This document shows, piece by piece, positions 8,810-17,562 of a stretch of DNA of 64,000 nucleotides. The notes under the pieces are model-generated. The model ran no database searches. It was not told the DNA's origin and saw only the letters and a program-made list of their open reading frames with translations. A program made the position numbers and the translations under genes. The first letter of the stretch is position 1; every line of letters starts with the position of its first letter. The DNA is from CAYYIS01 sp964470965 (lineage in GTDB: Bacteria > JAAXHH01 > JABIQT01), in assembly GCA_964470965.1 (NCBI GenBank), contig CAYYIS010000019.1, forward strand, positions 1 through 64,000, written 5' to 3'.

Positions 8810-10084
8810 ATGCATATATCCGATACATCACTTGAGATTCAGCGAGAGCCGTTTGCCCGGCCTTTCGGGTTTAAAGGGGCGGCATTTCATGAGAAGTGGA
8901 ACCTGGTCGTCCGCCTGACGGACGCCTCCGGGCAGACAGCGGTCGGAATCGGGGGACTGGCGGTGTTATGGTCGGATGCGGATGTTTTTTTTTCTCATAC
9001 TGAAGTAGGCGGCAATGTGATTCAGACCGCATTACTCGAGCATGCCCTCCAGCTTGTGAAAGAGCGACCCTTTAAAGATCCTCCGGAGATGTTCCAGCAT
9101 CTGTTGCCGCAGGTCTACGAATATGGACGTGCGATTACGCGGAACCCCGATCTGAAACTCACCTTCTGCCTCATTGCACTCGTAGCGCTGGACAACGCCG
9201 CCTGGCTGTTGCAAGCGAAACAGCAGAACATTTCAACTTTCGATGACCTAATACCCACCGTCTATCGTGACTACCTGACGCAAAGGCAGAAGCATATCGC
9301 CACCGTTCCTGCGGTCGGATACACGCTTCCCGCTGAAGAACTCCGAAAAATCCTGAACGATGGCGCCTATGTGCTGAAAATAAAGATCGGCCACCCCGGC
9401 ACTGAAGAAGATATGGTGCAGGCCGACATGGACCGCCTCGACGAGATCCACCGCATCGCCTGCGACCTTGAATCGCCTATGACGGATTCAGGCAGCATTT
9501 GCTATTATCTGGACGCAAACGGGCGGTACGGCCGGAAGGATAGCATGGCGCGCCTCCTGGATCACGCCAAACGGCGCGGGATGCTGGACCGCATCATCCT
9601 AATCGAAGAACCGTTCCATTATCCGGACACCACGGATGTACACGGTCTGCCTGCTTTGTTCGCAGCTGACGAGAGCCTTCAGACGGTTGGAGACGTTGCC
9701 ACGCGGATCGAGCAGGGCTACGGCGCCGTGACGATCAAACCGGCCGGCAAAACTCTGTCGATGTCATTCGAGACGATCCAGGCGGCTACGGACGCGGGTG
9801 CGGCTTGCATTGTGGCGGACAACGCCTGTGTACCGGTGTTGGTGGAGTGGAACAAGAATGTGGCTGCCCGTCTGCCCGGTTTTCCGGGAATTAAAGGTGG
9901 CATGATGGAATCCAACGGACCGGAAAATTATGGCGGCTGGGTGCGGTTGCTGTCCGAATTCCCTATTCCGAACGCGTCCTGGCTCTCTCCTCAAGACGGC
10001 GCATTTAAGCTGGACGAGACGTACTACGCCCTGAGCGGAGGTATCTTCCAAGAACCGAGAGGGTATGCGAATCTGTTACGATAA
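8810..10084 (+). CDS. Enolase-superfamily (mandelate racemase/muconate lactonizing-like) enzyme
   Basis: 424 residues. After an N-terminal capping domain the barrel carries the K-x-K acid/base pair (LKIKIG, K190 and K192), metal ligands D235 (YYLDANGRY), E266/E267 (LIEEPF) and D287/E288 (AADES), and K310 (TIKPAGK). These enzymes abstract the proton alpha to a carboxylate to racemise, dehydrate or cycloisomerise acids; the substrate cannot be read. The ATG at 8810 is used because homologs begin near here; an in-frame TTG at 8777 is possible and neither has a good Shine-Dalgarno site. Convergent with the next gene. Confidence 0.85.
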   Translation: MHISDTSLEIQREPFARPFGFKGAAFHEKWNLVVRLTDASGQTAVGIGGLAVLWSDADVFFSHTEVGGNVIQTALLEHALQLVKERPFKDPPEMFQHLLPQVYEYGRAITRNPDLKLTFCLIALVALDNAAWLLQAKQQNISTFDDLIPTVYRDYLTQRQKHIATVPAVGYTLPAEELRKILNDGAYVLKIKIGHPGTEEDMVQADMDRLDEIHRIACDLESPMTDSGSICYYLDANGRYGRKDSMARLLDHAKRRGMLDRIILIEEPFHYPDTTDVHGLPALFAADESLQTVGDVATRIEQGYGAVTIKPAGKTLSMSFETIQAATDAGAACIVADNACVPVLVEWNKNVAARLPGFPGIKGGMMESNGPENYGGWVRLLSEFPIPNASWLSPQDGAFKLDETYYALSGGIFQEPRGYANLLR

Positions 10085-10216
10085 CCGCTGAGAACCTTGA
10101 ATCCTGGACAGATTCTTTGATTTAATCGGTAAACATGCCCGTTGGGACGGCACCGCCACGGGGCTGTTCTCTGTGGCAGAGGACACAGGAAAATGTGTAC
10201 CCCTCAATTGGGTGGG

Positions 10217-11215
10217 TCACGCCAATAGCTCCTTCGCGTAGGCGAACAGCGCCGACACGCCCCCCGTGTGCCAGAACAATACGGTTTCATCTTTACCGAA
10301 CACGCCACGACGAATCATATCGATCAGACCGCCCAGCGCCCGTCCCGTGTACACGGGATCCACAATCAGACCTTCGTGGCGGGCAGCCAAAATTATCGCT
10401 TCACGTTCGAGGTCGCCCACCACGCCATATCCCCCTCCCAGGTAGTCTGTATTAATCGCAAAGTCGGTCGTATAAAATTTCGTCTGTACATCAAGATGCT
10501 CTGCAGCGATGTTGGCGATGGCTGCCAGTTCTTCAGGATAACCGTTTGTCGCAGTCTGGTCGATACTGATGCCGAGGACCTGACCTTCGAAGTCTAAGAT
10601 ACGGGCGCCGAGCTGTATTCCCACATGGGTACCGCCGGAGCTGGTGGCGAAAACGACATGGTCCACCTGCCGCTCCATCTCATTGAGCTGGCACGTTAAT
10701 TCGAGCATCGCGGCGACGTAGCCCGCTGCACCGATCGCGTTAGAGCCGCCAACCGGAATGATATAAGGTCTCCACCCCTGGTTTCTCAGTAAATCGGCTA
10801 CCTTTTCCATCGTGGCGCAACGCGTTTCCGGATCGGTCCAGTGAATACCGGCGCCGAGGAGGGTATCCAGCAGCAGGTTGCCCTTTGGAACCCCTTTATG
10901 CGGCGCTGTGTTTAAAACCAACTCACAACGGAGGCCTTTACGTATGGCCGCGGCAGCCGTAAGCATGCAGTGATTGGACTGGACACCTCCAGCGGTAATC
11001 ACGGCGTCGGCGCCCTGCTCAATGGCATCTGCGATCAGGAATTCCAGCTTGCGCGCCTTGTTCCCTCCCAACGCCAGCGTCGTCGTATCATCCCGCTTCA
11101 CAAGAATGTCCGGGCCACCGAGAAAAGCGGACAGGTTTGGCAGCGGTTCGATCGGGGTCGGTAAACCCGCCAGAGTAATACGGGGCAAATCATGCAATCG
11201 CATAGGTACTGCCAT
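10217..11215 (-). CDS. D-cysteine desulfhydrase / ACC deaminase family PLP enzyme
   Basis: 332 residues, full length for the family. The PLP lysine is K53 in LGGNKARKLE, the nucleophile loop is QSNHCMLTAAA, phosphate is bound by ATSSGGTHVG, and IVDPVYTGRALGGL near the C terminus is standard. Family members either open the ring of 1-aminocyclopropane-1-carboxylate or release H2S, ammonia and pyruvate from D-cysteine. The TSSGGTH and VDPVYTG forms favour a DcyD-like activity over true ACC deaminase, but sequence reading cannot settle it. A perfect inverted repeat lies directly upstream of the start. Confidence 0.85.
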   Translation of the reverse strand: MAVPMRLHDLPRITLAGLPTPIEPLPNLSAFLGGPDILVKRDDTTTLALGGNKARKLEFLIADAIEQGADAVITAGGVQSNHCMLTAAAAIRKGLRCELVLNTAPHKGVPKGNLLLDTLLGAGIHWTDPETRCATMEKVADLLRNQGWRPYIIPVGGSNAIGAAGYVAAMLELTCQLNEMERQVDHVVFATSSGGTHVGIQLGARILDFEGQVLGISIDQTATNGYPEELAAIANIAAEHLDVQTKFYTTDFAINTDYLGGGYGVVGDLEREAIILAARHEGLIVDPVYTGRALGGLIDMIRRGVFGKDETVLFWHTGGVSALFAYAKELLA

Positions 11216-11220
11216 CCCAT

Positions 11221-11244
11221 CCTATCACGCCGTGACGTGATAGG
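11221..11244. promoter_or_regulatory. Perfect 9-bp inverted repeat ahead of the desulfhydrase gene
   Basis: CCTATCACG and CGTGATAGG face each other around a 6-base loop, ending 5 bases before the start codon of the minus-strand PLP enzyme. It could be an operator or an RNA hairpin covering the ribosome binding region. Confidence 0.45.
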
Positions 11245-11506
11245 GGCAAAGGGTGTTGCCCGACCAGACGTTCGTGGCACAATTGGTACCGGTAGGAAGA
11301 CTTGTGCTCATCTCCCCGGCCACACGCATCCCGGAAACATAAGCGTCTGTACAAGAACCACCAAGTTGCCAGCGCACCGAGTAGGCTCATGGAAAGATCC
11401 GAACCAGGCGTGGTCCGCCCCCTCGGGAAGCACGCACATCACAGGCATATTGCTTACGAGCCGTTTGAGTGTGATACAGACACCTGACTTATTTTCAGTC
11501 CCGTTA

Positions 11507-11929
11507 CTACTCTCTCAAATCGTAGTCCAACCGCATATACGTCACGGTTCCATGGGCAATCTGTTTATTTGCGGCGTTGGTGATGAGAACGTCGCCGTAG
11601 ATTACCTTGCGCCCATTCTTTATGACTCGTCCTTCGGCGAGCAGATCTTCATCCTGTGCCGCAGCCAGGTAGTTGATTTTCATCTCTACTGTAACAGTGT
11701 TCTTGGTGATTCCGTTGAGCGTGGACTGAGCCAGGTACATGACGCTGTCCGCTAGCGATGCGATGGCGCCGCCGTGGATGATATGGTAATACTGTAGAAG
11801 GTGCGGCTGAAACGGCATCTTGACACGGCAGATGCCCGCCTCCACTCCCACCAACTGAAGCCCAAGCAACTTGACGAAAGGCACATGCTCCAGCATTTCC
11901 TGTAATTCTTCTTTTGTCACCTGGCTCAC
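11507..11929 (-). CDS. PaaI-type hotdog-fold thioesterase
   Basis: 140 residues, the usual length of a PaaI/YbgC-class hotdog domain. The signature HGGAIASLADSVMYLA has the active-site Gly-rich turn and Asp. It is followed by VTVEMKINYL and LLAEGRVIKNGRKV, both typical. Such enzymes hydrolyse acyl-CoA, often phenylacetyl-CoA or other aromatic thioesters, in the cytoplasm. The start is the GTG at 11929, seven bases after AAGGAG. Nothing nearby indicates an aromatic degradation pathway, so the substrate stays open. Confidence 0.88.
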   Translation of the reverse strand: MSQVTKEELQEMLEHVPFVKLLGLQLVGVEAGICRVKMPFQPHLLQYYHIIHGGAIASLADSVMYLAQSTLNGITKNTVTVEMKINYLAAAQDEDLLAEGRVIKNGRKVIYGDVLITNAANKQIAHGTVTYMRLDYDLRE

Positions 11930-12254
11930 GATTTCTCCTTCAGGGTATGACGGTTTGTGTCTGGCGTGCCAAACACTATTCGCCTTCCTGGCGAAAACTG
12001 GCCCAATGTCTCAACAATTGCCGTATTCGCATGGGTAGAAAAGATGGCTGCATTCTTGAAGTAAAAAGACGGGATCCGAGGACATAAATGGCAACGAAGT
12101 GCGTACTTAACCGCTGATTATCATGCCTTACGCTGCTTGTTTTACCGGTTTTCTTTCCTGGAAAAAAACACTGGACGGCTCTCGAGACATCCGGTGCCGT
12201 CCCACGCTAGTTGCAAGATCCAATCTTGAATGCTACTGATTGCATTTTCAACAG
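11930..12254. other. Intergenic stretch, nothing recognised
   Basis: Lies between two minus-strand genes. I see no open frame with protein-like character, no RNA gene and no clear terminator. It should contain the promoter of the thioesterase gene, but no good -35/-10 pair was found. Confidence 0.4.
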
Positions 12255-13445
12255 TTAGAGTTCTTTGATGGCCGCGATAAACGCCTCGTTGTCCTCCGGC
12301 ATACCAACCGACACGCGAATGAATGTCGGCATATTCCAGCGGGTGCCGGGGGTGACGAGGATTTTCCGACTCAAAAGATGTTCAAACACCTGCCGGCTGT
12401 CCCGCCCGCTGTCCGCCAGAACGAAATTACACTCGCCGGATATGGGTTCCCAGCCGAGGTTATTCATCTCCCGGATCAGGTAATCCCTGCCGCTTATGGT
12501 TATGTTCCTCGACCGGTCCATATGTGAACGGTCCTCAAAGGCTGCCGTTGCGCCTGCAATGCTATTCGAGTGCATACCCAGAGGACCTAACGTATACCCC
12601 TGCATCTTGTTTATTACGTCGGGGTGTGCGATCCCGTATCCCACGCGTAGACCGGCGATGCCATAGGCTTTGGAGAAGGTGCGCGTCACCAACACATTAG
12701 GCCTGGTCTTCGCGAATATAGTGGCATCCTCGTAGGATAGATCCTTAACGTAATGGATATATGCCTCGTCGATAACGATCAGGATTCTCGGGTCGATGTG
12801 GTCGATGAATTCGCCGATCTCATCATGGGTGAGGAGAATGCCGGTCGGATTGTTCGGATTGCAGAGCGATATGATACGCGTAGCCGGCCGGACCGCATTC
12901 CTTATGGCTGCGAGGTCGACCCGATATCCGGATGTCAACGGAACGGAGGTTACGGTTACTCGTTCACCGAGTTTTTTACCTGCACCTGGGATTTCATCGT
13001 ATGACGGTATGGCCTGAACGACATGCCCTCCCTCCATCAGGTACGCCCAGGCTGCTGCCCGCAGTACTTCCGTGGACCCAATCCCCGTTATGACCCGGCT
13101 CTCCTTCACAAAGGTGGTTCTCAAACCGGCCCACCCGATGCCCTCGCTCGTTTCTACATCGATCCCGTGATACCGGTGGATTGCCAAAGGCAGATCAGGC
13201 TGATAAGGATACCAGTTGAGCCCTGCGAGCTGCTCCGCCACGGCATCTATAGCCATCGGCGAGGGCCCTACCGGATTCTCGTTGCCACCCATACGACGAA
13301 CACCGTCTTTTGACGCCGCTTCAGGACCTGCCAGCATATCAGCAACGGCTGTCCGGGAATCGAGCGTTGCCAGCCCGACGGCGCTGGCGCCGGCTCCCTT
13401 AAGAAAGCACCTGCGAGACATTCCTGAATCAGGGCTTCTGTACAT
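12255..13445 (-). CDS. Tat-exported HisC-like PLP aminotransferase
   Basis: 396 residues. The N terminus is a twin-arginine signal, SRRCFLKGAGASAVG at residues 10-24, so the enzyme is probably folded with PLP and then exported. The rest is a class I/II aminotransferase of the histidinol-phosphate type: NPNNPTG (about 196-202), VIDEAYIHY (D226), PLP lysine K259 in TRTFSKAYGIAGLRVGY, and the C-terminal TFIRVSVG. The ATG at 13445 follows AGGAGG by six bases; a GTG just before it is the only alternative. Its substrate is presumably an amino acid or amino-phosphate in the periplasm. Confidence 0.85.
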   Translation of the reverse strand: MYRSPDSGMSRRCFLKGAGASAVGLATLDSRTAVADMLAGPEAASKDGVRRMGGNENPVGPSPMAIDAVAEQLAGLNWYPYQPDLPLAIHRYHGIDVETSEGIGWAGLRTTFVKESRVITGIGSTEVLRAAAWAYLMEGGHVVQAIPSYDEIPGAGKKLGERVTVTSVPLTSGYRVDLAAIRNAVRPATRIISLCNPNNPTGILLTHDEIGEFIDHIDPRILIVIDEAYIHYVKDLSYEDATIFAKTRPNVLVTRTFSKAYGIAGLRVGYGIAHPDVINKMQGYTLGPLGMHSNSIAGATAAFEDRSHMDRSRNITISGRDYLIREMNNLGWEPISGECNFVLADSGRDSRQVFEHLLSRKILVTPGTRWNMPTFIRVSVGMPEDNEAFIAAIKEL

Positions 13446-13497
13446 CACCGGCCTCCTTTGTTGTCAAATTTCTGTATTGAATTTAAAAACCTTTTGT

Positions 13498-13526
13498 ACC
13501 CTATCAAATCCAGTAATGTTTGTCAA
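13498..13526 (-). promoter_or_regulatory. Predicted promoter of the Tat-aminotransferase gene
   Basis: On the minus strand TTGACA (13526-13521), a 17-base spacer and TAGGGT (13503-13498), about 53 bases before the ATG. Together with the rhodanese promoter it forms a divergent pair. Confidence 0.45.
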
Positions 13527-13545
13527 CCGTAAAACCATTTTCTTA

Positions 13546-13574
13546 TTGACTTTAGAGGTGTTACAAGTTATTCT
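13546..13574 (+). promoter_or_regulatory. Predicted promoter of the rhodanese gene
   Basis: TTGACT (13546-13551), 17-base spacer, TATTCT (13569-13574), about 52 bases before the ATG at 13626. Diverges from the aminotransferase promoter. Confidence 0.45.
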
Positions 13575-13625
13575 TGACGAAAAGTTAAACGACCTTTGGC
13601 TTGTATCGTCAACTCGATTGTCCAT

Positions 13626-14474
13626 ATGAATCTGTCGTCTGTAGATACTTGTTCATTTTTGATTGAACCGGATGTATTACATACCCGTACGGACGATTTT
13701 CTTCTTATAGATATCAGGGGGTCACACTCATATTCCGATGGCCATATTCCCGGTGCGATCAACCTGTGTTCGCATGACCGGTTCGTACACAGTACCAGCC
13801 GGATCGGCCTGAACCGGTTTTCGAGAGAACTTCTGTCGTTCTATACTGAAGCCGGCGTTGCCACATCGCGGCCGGTGGTCGTGTATGAGGAAACGACCAG
13901 TATGCGGGCTGCGCGCGAGTGTTGGATGCTTCAGTACCTCGGCCACCCGGACGTACGAATGCTGCAGGGCGGACTGCAAGCCTGGCTAGCCGTGGGCGGT
14001 GAATTGACCGATGCAGTACCAGCTTCAGTTCCAGGTGCATTTTTGTACCAACCGCAAACGGATATGGTCGCCAACATCGACGGAATCCTTTCACTATCCG
14101 GTCGTGACCATGTCACCATATTAGATGTTCGGTCCCATGAGGAGTTCACAGGTACCGGCGGGTCCGCATGTTGCTGGAGACGAGGCCGTATTCCGGGTGC
14201 GGTGCGGGTCGAGTGGACAAACTTTTTGGATAAAGCGTCAGGCAGGTTAAAATCATCCGCTGCCATCCAAAGGGTACTTCAGGATGCGAATATTCCACCG
14301 GACAACCAGATCATCGCCTACTGTCACCGGGGTGCCCGGTCAGCCCTCGTGTACTGCGCGCTTAAGTACTCGGGATGCAGACGGGTCAAGAATTACATCG
14401 GTTCCTGGCACGAATGGGCCGCCCGCAGCGACACTCCGGTGGAGACAGGTGAATCCACCGGATACCGATCATAA
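13626..14474 (+). CDS. Two-domain rhodanese (thiosulfate/mercaptopyruvate sulfurtransferase)
   Basis: 282 residues with two rhodanese domains. The first (about 15-125: FLLIDIRGSHSYSDGHIPGA ... LQGGLQAW) lacks the catalytic cysteine, as is normal. The second (about 160-275) has the active-site loop AYCHRGARSALVY with C233, and GSWHEWAARSDTPVETG at the end. The CHRGARS loop is closer to thiosulfate sulfurtransferases than to the CGSGVTA loop of mercaptopyruvate enzymes. The role is transfer of sulfane sulfur to cyanide or another thiophile. The ATG at 13626 is used; an in-frame TTG lies 30 bases upstream. Confidence 0.88.
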   Translation: MNLSSVDTCSFLIEPDVLHTRTDDFLLIDIRGSHSYSDGHIPGAINLCSHDRFVHSTSRIGLNRFSRELLSFYTEAGVATSRPVVVYEETTSMRAARECWMLQYLGHPDVRMLQGGLQAWLAVGGELTDAVPASVPGAFLYQPQTDMVANIDGILSLSGRDHVTILDVRSHEEFTGTGGSACCWRRGRIPGAVRVEWTNFLDKASGRLKSSAAIQRVLQDANIPPDNQIIAYCHRGARSALVYCALKYSGCRRVKNYIGSWHEWAARSDTPVETGESTGYRS

Positions 14475-14487
14475 CACGCATTTTTGA

Positions 14488-14516
14488 TTGACGATTTGAT
14501 CGAGGTCGTTTACATT
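14488..14516 (+). promoter_or_regulatory. Possible promoter ahead of miaB with a long leader
   Basis: TTGACG (14488-14493), 17-base spacer, TACATT (14511-14516). It would give a leader of about 255 bases before miaB that contains the hairpin at 14551-14585. Neither hexamer is perfect. Confidence 0.35.
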
Positions 14517-14550
14517 AGGGCGTTCCTTTATTGGATGGACAGAGTCTTTC

Positions 14551-14585
14551 GGGCGTTCTGTCATATCTCTGAAATCAGAACGCCC
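14551..14585. repeat. 10-bp inverted repeat between the rhodanese and miaB genes
   Basis: GGGCGTTCTG and CAGAACGCCC pair perfectly around a 15-base loop. There is no T-run after it, so it is not a standard intrinsic terminator. The core GGGCGTTC also occurs singly nearby (about 14518 and 14688), which hints at a protein-binding repeat. Confidence 0.45.
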
Positions 14586-14779
14586 CTATGTGTTGCGGCC
14601 GGATTCCCGAGTCATGGGCAGTTGACCGGCAGAAGGCCATCAGAATACGCTATCCACAGTCGATCGAGGCATGCATCTTGCTCCTGGGGCGTTCGATAGC
14701 GCGAATTCCTCACATATCTGACAGTACCGACACTATCGCTGCCTGTCGGTGAAATACTCGAACAGTTGACACACATCTT

Positions 14780-16132
14780 ATGACAGTTACACAGATATCA
14801 TCGGAAACGACCACAATAACACGCGCCAAAACGGTTTACGTCGAGACCTACGGCTGCCAGATGAACAAGGCGGATTCAGAACTAATCACCGGCCTACTGA
14901 AATGTGACGGCTACCGGGTCACCGACGATGCGGAACAGGCAGACGTGATCCTGGTCAACACCTGTGCCATACGTGAGAACGCGGAGCGGCGGGTGCTGGG
15001 ACGTATGTCGGAATTGAACCGTCTGAAGCACGCCAATCCGGAACTGGTCCTGGGGCTCTGCGGGTGTATGTCACAGCACCTGGGCGAGAAGATCCTGGAC
15101 CAGGCGCCGTACATCGATCTGATTGCAGGGCCCGATACTTACCGCGGCCTACCGGACATGCTCCGGGCGCTTGATCACGGTCATGAACCGGCACTTAGCC
15201 TGTCCTGGGATCGGGTCGAGCACTATCTGGATATCGATCCGGTACGGGAACCGGGTGTCAATGGATGGGTGACCATCATGCGGGGCTGTGACAAGATGTG
15301 TTCGTACTGCATCGTACCGTTCGTCAGAGGGCGTGAGCGCAGTACCCCCCATCAGGAGATCGTGCGTCAAGTTGAGCATCTGGCGAATGAGGGTTACAAA
15401 GAAGTAACACTCCTGGGGCAGACCGTGAACAAGTACGTGGACGGCGACGTGGATTTTGCCGCCTTGTTGAGGATGACCGCCGATGTGGAGGGCATCCAGC
15501 GGGTACGGTTCACTTCACCGCACCCGGGTCATTTTCCTGATCACCTGATCGAAACGATGGCTGACCATCCAAAAATCTGTCCACATACCCATCTGCCTTT
15601 GCAGTCCGGCTCCACCCGGACATTGGCACAGATGCGTCGCGACTACTCGGCGGAAGGGTTTTTGGATGTGGTACACCGCCTGCGAGACCGTATTCCCAAC
15701 ATTGCTTTGACCACAGATATAATCACGGGGTTCTGCGGTGAAACCGAAGCGGATTTCCACGCTACCTATGACATGATGGAGACGATTCGATTCGATGCGG
15801 CATTCATGTTCAAATATTCGCCCCGATCCGGCACAGCCGCTTACAATCGTCTAAAAGATGATGTACCGGAAGAAGAAAAAGGCCGCCGTCTGACAGCTAT
15901 TATAGACCTGCAGAAACAGATCTCGGAATCGAAGAATCAGCATTACGTCGGCCGGACGGTGCATGTCCTTGTGGAAGGCCAGTCCAAGCGGGATGCCAAG
16001 AAGCTGTACGGAAAAACCGATACGTTCAAAACAGCCATATTTCCAGTGCAGCCCGGAATAACTGCGCATACGGTCGTGCCGGTTCGTATTACACATGTGT
16101 CCCCCTTCACATTGTTTGGTGAAGTAACATAA
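14780..16132 (+). CDS. miaB: tRNA-2-methylthio-N6-dimethylallyladenosine synthase MiaB
   Basis: 450 residues, full length. Three cysteines of the UPF0004 domain bind one 4Fe-4S cluster (VETYGCQMNKADSE C26, VNTCAIRENAERR C62, LGLCGCMSQ C96). The radical SAM motif CDKMCSYC gives C170, C174 and C177. A TRAM domain for tRNA binding occupies about 380-450. The enzyme adds a methylthio group to i6A37 of tRNAs that read UNN codons. The IRENAERR wording separates MiaB from RimO and MtaB. No strong Shine-Dalgarno site is visible at the ATG. Confidence 0.97.
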   Translation: MTVTQISSETTTITRAKTVYVETYGCQMNKADSELITGLLKCDGYRVTDDAEQADVILVNTCAIRENAERRVLGRMSELNRLKHANPELVLGLCGCMSQHLGEKILDQAPYIDLIAGPDTYRGLPDMLRALDHGHEPALSLSWDRVEHYLDIDPVREPGVNGWVTIMRGCDKMCSYCIVPFVRGRERSTPHQEIVRQVEHLANEGYKEVTLLGQTVNKYVDGDVDFAALLRMTADVEGIQRVRFTSPHPGHFPDHLIETMADHPKICPHTHLPLQSGSTRTLAQMRRDYSAEGFLDVVHRLRDRIPNIALTTDIITGFCGETEADFHATYDMMETIRFDAAFMFKYSPRSGTAAYNRLKDDVPEEEKGRRLTAIIDLQKQISESKNQHYVGRTVHVLVEGQSKRDAKKLYGKTDTFKTAIFPVQPGITAHTVVPVRITHVSPFTLFGEVT

Positions 16133-16172
16133 TTTTATCTCATATCCTTTCATTTCTCAAGGAGGAATTCTC

Positions 16173-16778
16173 ATGGCTTTTACACTGCCCGATTTGCCGT
16201 ATGCCCACAGCGCGCTTGAACCGCATGTGGACACGCGGACGATGGAAATCCATCACGGCAAGCACCATAACACCTACATCACGAATCTCAACAACGCCAT
16301 CGCAGGCACGGATCTGGAAGGTAAAAGTCTGGAAGAGTTACTGGCGAACAACTGCGCCATCGTGCCGGACGACAAGAAAACGGCCGTACGGAACAATGGC
16401 GGCGGCCATGCCAACCACACTCAATTCTGGACCATCATGAGCGGCAGTGGCGGCGGAAACCCCGTCGGCAATCTTGCCACTGCCATCGACAGTGCGTTTA
16501 ACGGATTGGACGGCCTGAAAGAACAGATCGGGACCGCCGGTGCCACCCGGTTCGGTTCCGGTTGGGCCTGGCTCACCAAAGACAGCAGCGGCAACCTGGC
16601 AGTCTCCTCCAGCGCCAACCAGGACAGCCCGATCATGGAAGGCAAAACCGCCATCCTGGGTATAGACGTCTGGGAACACGCGTACTACCTCAATTATCAG
16701 AACCTAAGGCCGGACTATATCGCGGCCTGGTGGAACCTGGTCAATTGGGAAGAGGCGGAAAACCGTTATAACGGTTAG
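16173..16778 (+). CDS. sodA: Superoxide dismutase, Mn type
   Basis: 201 residues of the Fe/Mn SOD family, converting superoxide to peroxide and oxygen. Metal ligands are H27 (IHHGKHH), H82 (NHTQFW), D165 and H169 (DVWEHAYYL). The outer-sphere glutamine is Q150 in ANQDSP and residue 78 is a glycine (GGGHANH), the arrangement seen in manganese enzymes. No signal peptide, so cytoplasmic. A strong AAGGAGG site lies before the ATG and an intrinsic terminator follows the gene. Confidence 0.96.
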   Translation: MAFTLPDLPYAHSALEPHVDTRTMEIHHGKHHNTYITNLNNAIAGTDLEGKSLEELLANNCAIVPDDKKTAVRNNGGGHANHTQFWTIMSGSGGGNPVGNLATAIDSAFNGLDGLKEQIGTAGATRFGSGWAWLTKDSSGNLAVSSSANQDSPIMEGKTAILGIDVWEHAYYLNYQNLRPDYIAAWWNLVNWEEAENRYNG

Positions 16779-16797
16779 CTGTCGGTGTTGATATGAT

Positions 16798-16833
16798 CCC
16801 TGATATGGCTTCGGCCGTATCAGGGATTTTTTT
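16798..16833 (+). terminator. Intrinsic terminator of sodA
   Basis: A 12-bp stem (16798-16809 with 16814-16825, one G-T pair) closes a TTCG tetraloop and is followed by seven T residues (16827-16833). This is a textbook rho-independent terminator 20 bases after the sodA stop. Confidence 0.93.
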
Positions 16834-16851
16834 ATGCCGTCAGAGGAAGTG

Positions 16852-17562
16852 GTAATGGCACGGGACGGGCGTTCGGCCATACTGGATAGGGTTAACCATA
16901 GGAGAAGCACCTGCACCGGAACCGCAGGCCAGAGAACGGCTCATCAGACAGTCCATGTGCGGTGTATGTGGGACGGGCGTTTCCACCGATTCCATGGGAA
17001 CCGCGATTATAGAAGGCAACACCATCGGCATCGTACCGTGAATGCCGCACGGTACGTGTTATTTCTGCGCCGTGGTGCAGAGGGAACCCGGCTTGTGCAC
17101 GCGAGGCGCCGCATGTGGATTTCGTCCGTATATGGATCAGAATTCACATTTCCAGGGAGGGTTCTCAAAGTATCTCCTGCTGGATCATACCAGAAATGTA
17201 TTTCTCAAGGACAATAGGCCACCGGAGGTCTCGGTACTGCTCAAGCCATTTTCCATCGGTATGCACTTTGCAGACAGGGCTGATGTGAAGATTGGATCAA
17301 CAGGAGTCATCCAGGGTGCCGGTGCATCGGCATATTCAGTCTGGCAGCAGCACTGGAAGCAGGAGCGCATAGAACGATCGTCATAGGAGGCCGGGGATTT
17401 CGGCTGGAACTGGTGAAAGAATTCGGAGCGGATGTGACGATAAATATCAAACCGGTGAAAACCCAAACTCCCTATGGATACGGAGCAGATGTGGTGTTCG
17501 AGGGCACAGGCGTTCAGCAGTCGACCCGGAAAGGTATCGATATGTTACGGGAGGCGGATTAT
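16852..17562 (+). pseudogene. Zinc-dependent MDR alcohol dehydrogenase, frameshifted and truncated
   Basis: The three frames together spell a medium-chain dehydrogenase. First comes RLIRQSMCGVCGTGVST (catalytic zinc Cys, GTDVH position altered). A second frame has PHGTCYFCAVV, a GGFSKYLLLDHT segment, LLKPFSIGMHFADRA and VIQGAGASAYSVW (from the structural zinc region to the nucleotide fold). A third frame has TIVIGGRGFRLELVKEFGAD and DVVFEGTGVQQS. The GxGxxG is damaged and several frameshifts and stops interrupt it. The C-terminal end is cut off where the convergent ASPIC gene ends. Clear homology, clearly non-functional. Confidence 0.85.

Noticed and set aside
10217..11215. True ACC deaminase (plant-growth trait)
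   Set aside because: The TSSGGTH and VDPVYTG wording fits D-cysteine desulfhydrase-like members at least as well; residues that separate the two were not decisive by eye.
16834..17217. 127-residue frame as an independent gene
   Set aside because: It is part of the alcohol dehydrogenase pseudogene region and does not carry the ADH motifs in its own frame.
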